Shown here piece after piece: positions 1-10,978 of a DNA stretch of 64,000 nt. Origin of the DNA: Aquilaria yunnanensis. Taxonomy: Eukaryota; Streptophyta; Magnoliopsida; Malvales; Thymelaeaceae. Both the position numbers and the translations under genes were made by a program. The notes beneath the pieces are model-generated. The model was given only the letters and a program-made list of their open reading frames with translations, searched no databases and was not told the DNA's origin. Position 1 is the stretch's first letter. Each line of letters opens with the position of its first letter. The DNA lies in NCBI GenBank assembly GCA_039654915.1, contig CM077596.1:48110501-48174500 (forward strand), given 5' to 3'.

Positions 1-366
1 ACGTTCAGGAGCATCCGACCGCACACGTGTCATGATCTGAACGGGCTAGGTATTCCTATATATACAGGAAATAAATACTTGACAGGAGGTTGGCAGGCCG
101 GAGATACAGCTCCCATACTCTGAGAAAAGACCAGGCGAGACTTTTCTGCCTTTCTCTTTGAGCTAGTGACTTTCTCCTTCTTCCGGCCACCACTGACTTG
201 GGCGTCGGAGGCTCCCCCCCCGGAAAAACACTCCGGGGGCCTCCTAACCCTATTTCCCAGTTTTCCAGGTACTCTCCTAGAGGCGATTCACCTTCCAGGC
301 GTTCTTCCTCCTAGAAGTCTCCTCAACAGTCATCATGACTCACAACGATGAGGCCCTGGGCCATCA
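1..366 (+). mobile_element. Tat-like LTR fragment (element D), 3' end only
   Basis: The window opens inside an LTR of the same lineage as element A. Shared landmarks in order are a G-box (CACGTG near 24-29), a TATA box (CCTATATATACA near 55-66), the conserved block starting GACTTGGGCGTCGGAGG near 195, and an ATG at 334 just before the terminus GGGCCATCA ending at 366. In A the same landmarks end at GGGCATCA followed by a primer-binding site. Here no primer-binding site follows, so this is a 3' LTR or a solo LTR. The next bases continue a LINE reverse transcriptase frame, so D appears to have inserted into that LINE. The left end lies outside the window. Confidence 0.72.
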
Positions 367-1110
367 ATTATGAAGGCGTATGACTTAATGGCATGGCCAT
401 TTTTTAGGGACCTCATCTAGTATATGGTATTCTCCGATCATTTTACATGTTTGATTGTGGAGTAAGTGTCAACACCTTCATACTTTATTATGCTCAATGG
501 AAATGGTCTTTAGCAGGGTGATCCAATTTCTCCTATCTTTTTCTACTTTGCTTGGAATACCCTAGTAGAAGTTTGGGTTGCTTGTAAAGAACCCTCAGGA
601 TTAGGTTTCACCTGAAAATGTAGCAGACTTAAGATAATGAACCATTGCTTTAAAGATGATCTGATCTTAATGTATAGAGCGAATGGTCCTTCTATTTAAC
701 ATATAAGATTAAAGTTGCTAGAATTTCAGTAAGGTGTTTAGCCTTTCCCCAAATGACACTAAAACATAGATCTTCATAAGTGGAGTGGCGGGGCATTTGA
801 AAGAGGACTTAATTTGAATCTTGGGGTTCCGAGGAAAGCAACTCCCGATGAAGTATTTAGGAGTCTCTTTGTGATCTAGAACCCTTATAGTAAAGGACAT
901 TGATCTGCTGGTAGTAAAGGTGCGAATAAGAACGGAAGGGTGGGCTCATGAAGTTTTTGTTCTTCTATCTATTCAAATTTATAGGAGCTCTGTTTTCTAA
1001 TTCCCAAAAATTTCCACAAGAAAATCATTGCTATTTGTTAGAATTTTCTATGGTCTGGAAAAGGGGAATTAGAGAGCATCAAAGGTGAGGGATGCAGTTT
1101 GCCAACCAAA
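367..1110 (+). pseudogene. LINE (non-LTR) reverse transcriptase relic
   Basis: Conceptual translation, with stops and frame changes, follows the plant L1-type reverse transcriptase in order. An MKAYDL-like start at about 372 matches the usual D-KAYDS-EW motif. Near 495-540 is LNGNG...QGDPISPIFF. Near 625-680 a degraded ADDL motif reads CFKDDLILM. Near 715-900 the stretch resembles the region after the catalytic site, with FSGV-like and LPMKYLGVSL-like segments, and it then runs into the C-terminal zone to about 1100. No continuous frame remains, so this is a dead fragment, interrupted at its 5' side by LTR D. Confidence 0.75.
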
Positions 1111-1373
1111 GAGTATCAAAGAGTATCATGCTGAAGCACAAATTAATTCTCTTTCTGCTTTTATCTAGAGTGTAGTCTTTACAATTACAAAGTCTTGAAT
1201 TTTCTATTTTCCATGGTGTGCTAGGTGCCTTCTTAAACTTTTTTATTCTTTAATATATTATTTACCATTGTCGAAAAAAATACATTAGATTGAAAAGCTA
1301 GCAAGTTTGCAGTTCCTTTTTTTATTCAATGAATTAATTTAATTAATCACTACCCACTACATATAAAAAGATG

Positions 1374-2960
1374 GGGTAAAATTCGTTCACAATCCCCTAA
1401 CTTTCATGGTTGTCCGAAAGTGGTTCCTAACTTTACATGGTGCTCTCATAAGATTATTTAACGATTGAATCAAGTGAAGTACTTTTTGTCCATTTTCTTA
1501 TTAAATTAAATGGAAGATAATAATGTTGTGACTTGGATGTTGATGTGACAGTCTAAAATGTCATATGACCTCTTTCATGACAATAAGTGATTAGACTATA
1601 AGAATAATAAGCCTTAAATTAAATTTGACACAAATACATAAACTTAGGAATTTTAAAGGGACATTATTCAATAATCTTCTTTTTCCCTAAATCCCCAACC
1701 ACCACCATCGACACCATCGCCGCTCACCTCCGCCTCCTGGCTACCCACTCCGGCCCACTCCCCTGCTCGAACCTTCCTCTCTCTCTCTTCTTCCCTTCTC
1801 GCTCTCTTCTTCCCCTAACCCAAATTGGATTCTTGTAGGGCAAAATCGGCCAGCAGCATTCCTTTGAGTACTGCTTCACAGCAGCAGTGATTAGGTCCTT
1901 GACGGCATTTTCCGGCACCATCACGACCTGAATTTAAGAGTTTCTCGACGCAAGCCCGAATTTAGTCCAGGTTCGCTAATATCCACAGTTCTATCTCGGG
2001 TTCTCTGTTCCCCCATTCCTAAATTCCATCTAATTGGTACTAGCTTCGGTTTCTCTACCAACTTGGGGTCGGTTTTAGTGTTTCCACGGTTTCGATTCAA
2101 TTTTTTTATCTACCCCAATCTTGCTCTTCCCACTTTGGATGACTATCTGAGTTTCGCACCACTTCTCAATTGGGTGTTTCACCCCTACAAATGCTTGCGC
2201 TGTTGCTGTCCAAAAATGAAGGATTTTTCATCCTGTCCAAAAATCACAGAGAAGATGCAGTCCTATACTTGCGTTTGACCTTCAAGCAATTATCAGAACT
2301 GAAAAGTAGTGAACAATGCAGATGAGCTTTGACTGGTTCAAAGCAAAGAAACTTAAAAAAAAAAACAAATAGTAAGCCAAGAAAATTTGGGAATAAGATA
2401 CGGTGGCTGGGGGTTCTGATGATGTAGATAAGTGGAAAATCAGAGAAGCGAAGACGAGCGATTTGGTGGCTGGGGGTTCCACCGGCCGGCTAGGTTCCCT
2501 CGAGGAAACCGGGCTTCGACTGGCGGCGTTGACGTTCGGTTCCTTTTCCCGAACCAGAGGCCACCGATCGATTCCGTCCCTCACCAGATCCGGAAAATCC
2601 TAGATTAAGGTAATTCCCAAGGAGGTATTTCATGGGTATATGATGAAAGATGGAAAATTAAAAATCAATTTGGGGAAGTCGATTTTACGGGGAAGAATTT
2701 GGGGAAGAAAATGAAAATTTGCTATTTTGTGTTTTAAAATCTTATGATTATGTGTTTGTGTTAATTTTAACCTAAGATTTATTATTCTTTCATTTTAATT
2801 ATTTGTTATTGTGAAAGAGTATGCTACGTGATACTTCAAATTAACACATCAATACCCAAGTTGACATATTATCAATTTCTATTTGATTTAATGAAAAAAT
2901 GGATGAAAATGACTGCCTTAGGGTGCAATTCAAAAGTTAAACGCGAATAGATTTTACCTT
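1374..2960. mobile_element. Mutator-like element with captured gene pieces (Pack-MULE-like 1)
   Basis: A perfect 9-bp direct repeat AAAAAGATG flanks the interval (1365-1373 and 2961-2969), the size typical of Mutator insertions. The ends are inverted repeats of roughly 170 bp: GGGTAAAATTC at the left matches the complement of the right end, and inner blocks near 1490-1560 match the complement of 2820-2900. Between the arms the base composition changes to GC-rich, gene-like sequence (1690-1930 and 2400-2620), and no transposase is seen. This is the architecture of a non-autonomous MULE that has taken up host gene fragments. Confidence 0.8.
1820..1927 (-). pseudogene. Captured exon fragment resembling a DUF7054-type plant protein
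   Basis: On the minus strand, after a splice-acceptor-like TTCAG, about 30 codons read VVMVPENAVKDLITAAVK and continue to a KECCWPILP-like end. This resembles the ubiquitin-like DUF7054 domain of plant proteins such as At4g22758, whose members carry V-P-x-x-x-V-x-D-L-I-x-A-A-x-x-x-Y-x-K-E. The similarity is from memory and covers a short stretch only. The piece lies inside the Mutator-like element, so it is most likely a captured exon and not a working gene. The downstream frame runs into a pyrimidine-rich tract (1770-1815). Confidence 0.45.
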
Positions 2961-3469
2961 AAAAAGATGCAAATCACCAATTCACCAAATTAATTGTACC
3001 CATCTCATCTGCATCAGCATTACCAACATAACCGTCTTTCTTTCTCTTCCTTTAAAAGTAGTTACCAAAAATGGACTACCATTTTTTAGTTAGTCATTTG
3101 TTTATCATTTTCCGTAATTCAGTAAATTTTTTCAACCCTGCATGGCAAAGAGCTCCATGAAGTGTTTCATGGTTAAATCGATCCTCAACCTCAAAAGAAA
3201 AAAAAAATCAAGGTATGCACTTATTTGAATTTACTTTGATCCACTTTGTAATTTTATTTGCAAGAAATGGTGTTGTTGATGGTGATATGCACAACATACG
3301 ATGTACAAAATACTGGACATTGGTGGTCCTCCATTTCCAGCCGATCTCAACGTTTGTCATATATTAAGTTGTAACTTACATTACTCAACCGTACTTCCGA
3401 CGAAGAAATAACGATCCATGCAATTAGTTTAAGTCGTATCTTGAGCTATAGGATTTTGTTTCATATTGG

Positions 3470-3905
3470 GTTAATTATAATTGCTCCCTGAAATTTAGAT
3501 GAAATTACATTTTACCCAACCCATTTAAAAAATATACACTTTGCCCCATGCATTTTTAATACAATCTAACAGAAACTTTTGAAATCTTAATTTAGACTTC
3601 ACAGTAATCATTTTCAAGGAATTTCAATACTTTTTTGTAATTAATTGATATTCAAAAATAATATTTTAAAAACTGAAAGAAATATAGAAAGAAAAAATTG
3701 ATAATTTAAAATGCCCATTAATTGTAAAAAAATATCATACATATTGAAATTATTGGAAGATAGCTACCATAATATTTAAATTAAGATTTCATAATTTGTT
3801 GTTAAACTGTATAAAAAAGACAAGGGGCAAAGTGTAAATTTTTTAAACAGCAAGGGAAAAAGTGTAATTTCATATAAATCTCAAAGGAAAAATTATAATT
3901 ATCCC
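3470..3905. repeat. Foldback MITE
   Basis: The ends are inverted repeats: TTAATTATAATTGCTCC near 3470 and the complementary AATTATAATTATCCC end near 3905, with matching inner blocks around CACTTTGCCCC (3538) and GGGGCAAAGTG (3824). No coding capacity is seen. A related foldback with the same CACTTT-CCCC / GCAAAGTG core occurs at 46085-46530. Confidence 0.6.
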
Positions 3906-3939
3906 TTTCATATTAGAAACTGTACTAGGTTTTTAATTT

Positions 3940-4260
3940 TCTTTTCATCAATATAAACTAAGTTAAAAACAACATCCAATTCATTTTAACTCAAGTCAAC
4001 TAAATCGAAAATGATTTATTTTTACTTTTACATCACTTTTACCTAGAAACAAATTTAATTGAAAGCCAATATTATTTAGATGTAAAATTTCATTCACAAT
4101 AATTTTTTATAATGTTATTAAATTTTAATAAATTTTTCCTTTTTAAATTCCTAAATAAATAAAATTCATAAATATTTAATAATTTCATAAATATTTTATA
4201 ATCAATGTAATATTAAACCTACATAATATTAGCTCTCAAATGAAATTTGTTCCCTGAGAA
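3940..4260. repeat. AT-rich MITE-like repeat, related to 44885-45240
   Basis: This AT-rich block aligns by eye to the reverse complement of 44885-45240, sharing a core that includes CCAATTCATTTTAACT near 3975 and the TATTATTTAGATG-like block near 4070. It is non-coding. Boundaries are approximate. Confidence 0.45.
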
Positions 4261-4569
4261 AATATATAAATATAAAACTAAGACACGTTAGATTAAACTA
4301 ACTCACTATAAGAAAGATGGTCTTTCCTTACTGTTTCAAATTGTAGCTACCAAGATAGTTGACTGGTTAAAAAGTGACACATGTGATGATTATGCCACAA
4401 TAATGACTACAATAAAAAAATCATCACATAATTATCTAAAAAATTTGGTGGAAAAAATAGGAGGGAGTTGACAGTACAACTTTGTGATGACTATTTTCAT
4501 GGCAGCAGAAATCATTGGGAATCATAGCAAAAGCTTTGTGATGATTGCATCACGATCTAGGTTTACTGC
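4261..4569. other. Non-coding target DNA left of the nest
   Basis: A CACTATAAGAAAGATGG sequence near 4302 resembles the terminal repeat of plant CACTA transposons, but I did not find a matching opposite end beyond 35572. The last five bases (ACTGC, 4565-4569) are the left copy of element E's target duplication. Confidence 0.35.
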
Positions 4570-4912
4570 TGACAATTAAACTACTTAAGGTCTTGGATTG
4601 GATGATGGAGACCCTTGTTCATTAGTTGGCTTTGGTCATCCGCATACAAAAACATGAAAAGGGGCATTAGGAGGACCCCTGGATGTGTCCTACGAGAGGC
4701 CCTTCCAACGCTCAAGTTAGTATAGTCATAGTATGAAAAACGTAGGGAAGAGTGAAAGAGATACTTCATGTATATATAGTCAGTATGTGAGCTTAGTGGG
4801 TCTGTGAACTAGTTTTTGAGTCTGATGGGCTTCATTGGTTCTTTATTTATAAATTAAGCATGGGGCCCGATAACCCAGTAATAATTGGGTCTTCTTTGAG
4901 TTTTATGTACCA
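4570..4912 (-). repeat. Element E left LTR (3' LTR)
   Basis: The 343-bp repeat starts TGACAATTAAACTAC and ends at TACCA. It aligns throughout with 35244-35567 but with many substitutions and short indels, including an extra GGGAAGAGTGAAAGAG-like stretch near 4743. The block at 4660-4725 is homologous to the conserved LTR block of A and D. Confidence 0.8.
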
Positions 4913-7900
4913 AAATGTCCCTTCCTTCAGTGAATGCGAGGCCAAAGGGGTCATTGCATTCTAATATTCATATGTGGAGAGTCCTTTATGTGAGAATTTG
5001 TCAAACAATCATATTCATTTTTTGCTCTGATGAGATGCTCATGTTGTACTCAGTTGAGTTGCTTCTAGAGAGCATTATGACTTTTGAGGACTTACGTGTC
5101 CCCTATTTTCTGGGCCAAAGTAAGGCCGATCAACAAATTGGCCCCATTGGCCACAATAATTTTTTGTGACAGGATCAGTGTTCATTAGAAAATCATCCTT
5201 TAAAGAGCAAGAGATTGCAGTCTATTCCATGCTTCAAATTTGAAGATTAGGCACCCACAGACGTCTAGGCTTGGACCCCGATGGGTTTAGAAGAGCTGAC
5301 GATACATAACACTTTGTCAAGTATTCTCTTGATGGCTCAAGGCCTATGTAAGGGAGTGTAAGACCTCTTGTGTGGTCCCTATGTATCATTAATCAACTCA
5401 ATCCAAGGGGCTCATATATGGTAAGCAACCCTAGATCCAGTAGTGTAACTGAGGTCTCAATTCTCATAAAGTAGAAAACTTGTAAAGTAATTGTAGTCAT
5501 TTATCAGAATGCGTGACCCTGTATCTATCCAAAGCTTTAAAAAACCTTCTTTTGTTTGAGGTCTTGCAAAAAGCAAGATGCCCTTCTATCAAGGCTAGTC
5601 AAAGAATGCCTATTTTCCGTCCGATGTGTAGTACTATTTTCTTCTATGCAGCCTCATTGGGGACTGTTCTTCCAATGTGGATTCATTAGACCTTGTCATC
5701 TTCTTATAGATGCAATGCATTTTTTAGGGGTCTTCCACTTGTAGGAATATTGAATTCTCATTTAGTGAGAGGTTTTTGAATGTGTTTGATTGTCAAGAGA
5801 TTTCTAGGCTCTTGTTAAGAATCTTTAAGGAGTTTCTAAACCTTTTTGTTAGGCTTTCTACTTAGTCCATAGAGAGCCCATAGCTTATAGGGGTCATGGT
5901 TTATAGAGCCTTGCAATGTGCTTACGAAGGCTTGTAGCTTTTATAAGCTTTAGTATTGCCCGGTAGACGGGGGCATGTTATACGCAAACCAGTTGGTATT
6001 ACCCTTTTCAACAATGATCAAGGGCAATCTTTTTTGGAACCCTTCCTGAATCCCTATTTGGGTTTGTAGCTTTCAGAGATTCCTTCCTATTAACCTTGTT
6101 TTGTAGGACCGAGTAGTTTGCCTCTTTGGGCCATTATCAGTAACAATGGCTCAGGGGCATTTGAATTGACAAATAATGGTTTTCCATAAGAATTTAGTGA
6201 TCTGGGATGTAGTGGCAGAGGCTATTAATTCTGCCTTTATTTAGTGAAACAGTGTACCCACAAGGCAATACTTGACCTGCCTTGGAACTATGAGGGGTGC
6301 CCAGTCAAGTCTAGCCCCTACATGGAAAAGGCTAGGGAGGCATCAGAGGAGGGCATTGTCTATATTCATAAGTTAAGCCGGAGGGCATGGCATTGTTGAA
6401 CAAGCTTTCTAGCATCAACTTGAATTATGGGCCAAAGGTAGCTTTGTCATAGAGTCTTATAAGGCAAAGAATTAACACCAATGTGGGCTCCATAATCCCC
6501 AAGGTGAATTTCTAGGAGGATGGCCTGCCTTTGCTAGGCTCTGAGGCATCGCTAAAGTTGGCCATTTTCTTTTCCCTTGCTGACGTCATTTATAGTGCTT
6601 GGAAGGGATCATGTAAGAAGCACAAATAAGATTTTGGAACCTTCTTCACTTTTCGTGTAAGCATTGGCCTTTAAGGATTGGCTAGATTAGGGTCATGTAT
6701 TAGGCATGTTCCCTACCAATAGGTCCCTCTCATTTTAAGAAAATGTAGGCTAGAGGTTCTATATTTTCTTAAACGTTGTCATCTTCAAGAAGGAGGTCCA
6801 CATTTGTCTAATAGGGGTATGATCCCTTATTTCTTATGTGAAGCTGCTACACATTATGCAATGTCACTTGTTGGGAGGTGTGCGACGCCTCTCCAGGCTA
6901 CTTCTTAATAACAATAGACAAGGGCTACTTTGCCCTGTTTGCTTTCCTTCCGTTTCATGAGTTGTCATTAGACTTCTAAGATAACTTATCCTTTTTGGTG
7001 GTCTTCTAGTAAACCCTTCAAGCTAGTTTGCCCTTGTAAGGACTTATGTGGCGTCATAATGCCTTGTAGAGATTGTTGCCCCCTCGTAGAGGTTTAACTC
7101 AAGTACTGTAGCCTTTTGTGGCTCAAGGCTCGTAGCCCTAGAGCCAATCTTTCTTTCTTTGTTATTGTGGCATTATCAGAAGGGTTTCACTCTCGAATTG
7201 TGCCTTATATTAGGTTTTTATAATCATAAAGGGTTTATTCCTTGATCATGGCTCATTCAAGGCCTTCGACTGTTTTTTACAAGGTCAGCATCCTTTCTCA
7301 TTGGGTGACCCCGTCCAGGGTCTTTGATTGTTAGGCTTCTTAGCCTTTGTAAGGTATGCCTCCTTTCTGATCATTTTGCCCTTAAGGGGCATTCGGTTAT
7401 TATGCTTTTAGCCTTCATTGAACTAGCCTGCCATTAAATCATATGACCTCAATAGGGCTTTGGCCATTAGTCTTTTAGACTTCGTAGGGTCGACTTCTAA
7501 TCTGATCATATGGGCTTGAGAGGCTTCTGGCTATTAGGCTTTTCGCCTTCGTAGGGTAGGAAGCCCTTTATAGGGTCAACCTCCCATTTGATCATATGGC
7601 CTCAAGGGGCCTCTGGCTATTAGGCTTTCTACCTTCATAAGGTCAACTCCCCTGCTGATCATTTGGCCTCGGGGGGCCTCTGTTTGTTAGGCTTTTAGCC
7701 TTTGCAGGATTAGCCTTTCCTCTGATCATGTGGCCTTGATGGGCCTTTTGTTGCAACCTTGAAGGGCCTAGCCTTTATATGATTAAGGAGCCCTTGTAGG
7801 TTGTTTTAGAGAAATCATTGGCTTTTAAGTGATCGAGAAAGCCTTTGTAGGCTTTTTAGAGAAGGCGCAGGCTTTTAAGAGATTAGGAAGCCTTCATAAG

Positions 7901-8154
7901 CTTTTTGGAGAAAGCGCTGGCCTTTTAGAGAAAGCGCTGGCCTTTTAGAGAAAGCGTTGGCCTTTTAGAGATTAGGAAGCCTATATGGGCTTTTTAGAGA
8001 AAGCACTAGCCTTTCAATGATTAGGGAGCTTGCTTGAGATTTTTGGAAATGGTGCTAGCCTTCTAGTGATTAAGGAGCCTACAAAGGCCTTTTCGAGAAG
8101 GCATTGGCCTTTCAGAGATTTGGAAGCCTTCATGGGCTGTGTATAGCTGTGAGG
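4913..8154 (-). other. Element E internal region, left part
   Basis: There is no open frame of note. The stretch from about 6000 to 6560 aligns by eye to the integrase core of element A on the same strand (A 21690-22040). Shared pieces include TTTTCCATA, GCCC...GCCCC, and the block AAAGGCTAGGGAGGC against GAAGGGCCAGGGGTAG. It is therefore a degraded Tat integrase. 4913-6000 and 6560-7300 hold nothing I can assign. From 7300 to the B insertion is a tandem-repeat array. Confidence 0.55.
7320..8150. repeat. Two adjoining minisatellite-like arrays inside element E
   Basis: From about 7320 to 7760 a unit of roughly 67 bp recurs around GATCAT...GGCCTC and GGCCTCTGGCTATTAGGC; GATCAT-type anchors fall near 7369, 7504, 7590, 7657 and 7723. 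From about 7770 to 8140 a related unit of about 60 bp recurs around AGATTAGGAAGCCTTCATA and GAGAAAGCGCTGG, with a 20-bp sub-repeat GGCCTTTTAGAGAAAGCG tripled near 7919-7970. Two more copies of the second unit lie beyond element B near 33335-33430. Confidence 0.7.
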
Positions 8155-9506
8155 TGTTGTCAAAATCAAGAGTTTATCAATTTAACCCTCAAAACCCCGC
8201 AAATGAACGGAATCGTTGTGTACTTAGAAGTAATTAAGGGTATCGTCCCAAGAGAGTTTAGTGATTCTATCTAGATTCAAAGATCAAAATTGCTCAAGCT
8301 ACTTAACTCTAACAACACAAGAAAAGTGACTCTAAAGAAGGTGAAAGGTACTAAAGAGAGAACTTAGAATAAAGGTGACTACCTCTCTAGGATTCCATTC
8401 TTACCCATTGCTACCCAAGAAAGTTGGTCCCCAAGTATGATGTTCCATGTGTGGTAGAAAAGATCTCACATCAAGAACCTCTCTCTCAAGATGGGTCTTT
8501 GCTCACCCTCCACTAACTTGGGATTTACTCAAGCTCCAACTTAACTTAAGGTGGTTGAAGAACTAAACCTCTTTTGATTCCTAGTGTGCACTTAGATTAT
8601 CTCTAATTTAAGTTAACACTATGCCCCTTCCATTCCTCTTTGTCACCCATAAAACCTTTCTCAAGGATTTAATGGACTAGTGCATTAGACATGGTGGCCT
8701 ACCATTAATCAAACAATAAACACAATGCAAGGAACAACACAATAGAACTCCTCCATAAACACAAAAAAACTTCATTAAGTAACAAGGGAAGGAAAGTCAC
8801 CCTAGAGAGGTAAAGTGATCTACTCACAATCCATAGCCAATGTCATCAACAAATCCATAACAACAATATCCACGAAAATCATACAAATCAAAATAGAGAA
8901 GAGAGGAAACCCAAGAAACCCCCTCGAAGATTGTACTCCCAAGATGAACAATCCTACTTCCAGCTTCCCAAAACGCCTCCAAAATGATCAATAGGCCTCT
9001 AGATGGGTCAAGATCAAAATCAGCCAAGAAGCCCCCTTTGGACTCTTTCTTATCTTCTATTTATACCCCCTCTTCATTCCAGCCCTAAAGGGATAAGTAT
9101 AACTTCTTCCCAGCCAGCTCATCAGGTGGAAATAGTGGGGGACCATAAAAAACGAGAGCTTTTGGCAAAACAGAGCAGCGCTGGCGACGTGGGTCGAGTT
9201 CTGGCGACGCGTCGCCAGATGACCAAAATGAACTCAGAATGCTGATAACGTTGGCGACGCGTCGCCAACCTTCGCGACTTCTGGCGACGCGTCGCCAACC
9301 TTCGTCTTTGCACTTCTCCTGCGTCCCTCGTCCAAATGCCGTCCCGCTCGAGCTTGCTTCTAATGCCCTGTCCGCAACACTTGACCAAACCTGTAATGAG
9401 CCAAAGAACCAAGAAGAACTAAGACAAAGAAGGAAAAGTCAACAGAATTTGACGGTCAAAGTTGTCAAAAGGTCAACACTTTGACCGTGGATTTATGCAC
9501 TTAACA
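8155..9506 (-). repeat. Element B left LTR (3' LTR)
   Basis: The LTR starts TGTTGTCAAAATC and ends GCACTTAACA on the plus strand. The minus-strand promoter has a TATAAATAG box (plus-strand 9057-9065). Three perfect copies of the 16-bp palindrome TGGCGACGCGTCGCCA or its 14-bp core lie at 9203-9216, 9253-9266 and 9283-9296. Confidence 0.9.
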
Positions 9507-9526
9507 AATTCCCCCAAACTTAAACC
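9507..9526 (-). promoter_or_regulatory. Element B polypurine tract
   Basis: Immediately inside the 3' LTR the minus strand reads AGTTTGGGGGAATT, directly abutting the LTR start TGTTAAG. This is the expected position and composition for the plus-strand priming tract. Confidence 0.8.
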
Positions 9527-10978
9527 TAAGCTAGTCCCTAGCGACCTAACCTACAACACACTCAAACACCAAAGAAGCTACCATGGTAACCAAATGTTGC
9601 ATCTAAACGTCAATGATTAACTAGGTTTGACTTCAAAAGAAGAAATGGTGACTAAGGAAAAGTTAATTTTGCTACCTAGGGTGAAGCCCTTAGGGGTATG
9701 ACCCCCTAGATGATTTAAATTTCCATTAAGGGAGTTGTGTTAAGTTCTTTTCCAAACGCTTGCAAAAGGATCCAGCACCCTTGACCTTATTCCCTTACGG
9801 TCGGTTGCACCACACTCAAAGCTCAAATGGTTTACTTTCAAAAGATAGCAACAGGTTAAAGGCTCAAAAAGAAAATGGAGGAACCAGAAGATAATCTTTC
9901 ATAATAGAGTTAGCGAGGCGGTAAAAAATAAAACCAAGTGCTTAAAAGAAACAATCAAGTTGAACAAGCATCAATCCACCATTCACCAACCCTTTATACC
10001 TTATAAACTAACTATTGTTTCCTCTTCATGTATTTAGCCGTTTAGCAAGTGCATAAACGGGAGCTCCGCCTAAGCCCAAGCTACTAACTTAATACAATCC
10101 AAGGTGATTTTGTTTTATTTACAACCATACTCTTATTTCAAGCACCTTTTCGAGCTGTGATCAACTCTTGCCTTAGGAGAAGACCCCAACCTACTTCAAT
10201 ACTAGGAAACAGCGGAGTAGTATTTTATATATTTTTTTTCCTTTTTTTTTTCCACCAAGCTTGCCATTATTTCCCTCTTAATTCAACTTAATGCAATTTC
10301 TTTTAAGCTCAAGTTTTGACCTTTTTCTACCTCAGGTAACTCAAGGGTATAACCACAAGAAAATGAAAGCTCAAACTAAGGGTGGTTTGAGGGAATGTAG
10401 AGGGATTGGTTATTTGGTGGAGAGGTTCCTCCTATGAGACCACATGCTTCAAGTTCATGCACTCTTGCGAGTTTGCTAGGTCCTTTGACAAGTTTTAGAG
10501 CAAAACTCAAAAGACACGAGTTTATAACACAACTCCCAAGTTCATTATAACACATCATCAAAGACTTACCCAAAAGCATCAAAACTGATTTTTCCAAATT
10601 CATCGAAGCTTCAAGAGAGTCAAACTAGTAACCATATCCATTCATATGCAAAAATGGTCGCCATTGGGTCCTAAAGACACCAAAAACAAACAAGGACTAC
10701 AAAAAGAAATTATCAACCTATCCAACTTCACTAACAGAAGAGAGGAAAACAGGACACAAAATATGCAAGAAACATGCACCCTAAATGAAACAACCATAAT
10801 TACTTTAAAACCTAGAGAAGAGAAAAAAAAAACAACTAAGTCTAAAACAAAGACACAAACACAAACACAAAGGCCAAGTATGATAATCAAGCAACCACTC
10901 CCCCAAACTTAAAACGAGCATTGTCCTCAATGGAAAGTGAGCAAGAATCATACCTGGGGGCGGGTGTTCCTGCCCCTA
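9527..10978. other. Element B 3' untranslated region
   Basis: There is no supported coding sequence. At 10899-10912 the string ACTCCCCCAAACTT recurs, followed by GAGCATTGTCCTCAATG. The minus strand is thus a second polypurine-like tract, AAGTTTGGGGGAGT, about 1.4 kb upstream of the terminal one. Confidence 0.6.

Noticed and set aside
1724..2603. A complete host gene in this interval
   Set aside because: Only fragments are present between inverted arms and a 9-bp duplication. No start-to-stop model with intron joints can be built, so it is treated as captured cargo.
4302..4569. CACTA-transposon-like end CACTATAAGAAAGATGG
   Set aside because: No complementary end was found on the far side of element E, so I kept it only as a comment.
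7320..8150. Regularly spaced repeats that could suggest a CRISPR array
   Set aside because: Repeat and spacer both vary together as diverged tandem units, there are no unique spacers, and the context is a plant retroelement. It is a minisatellite.
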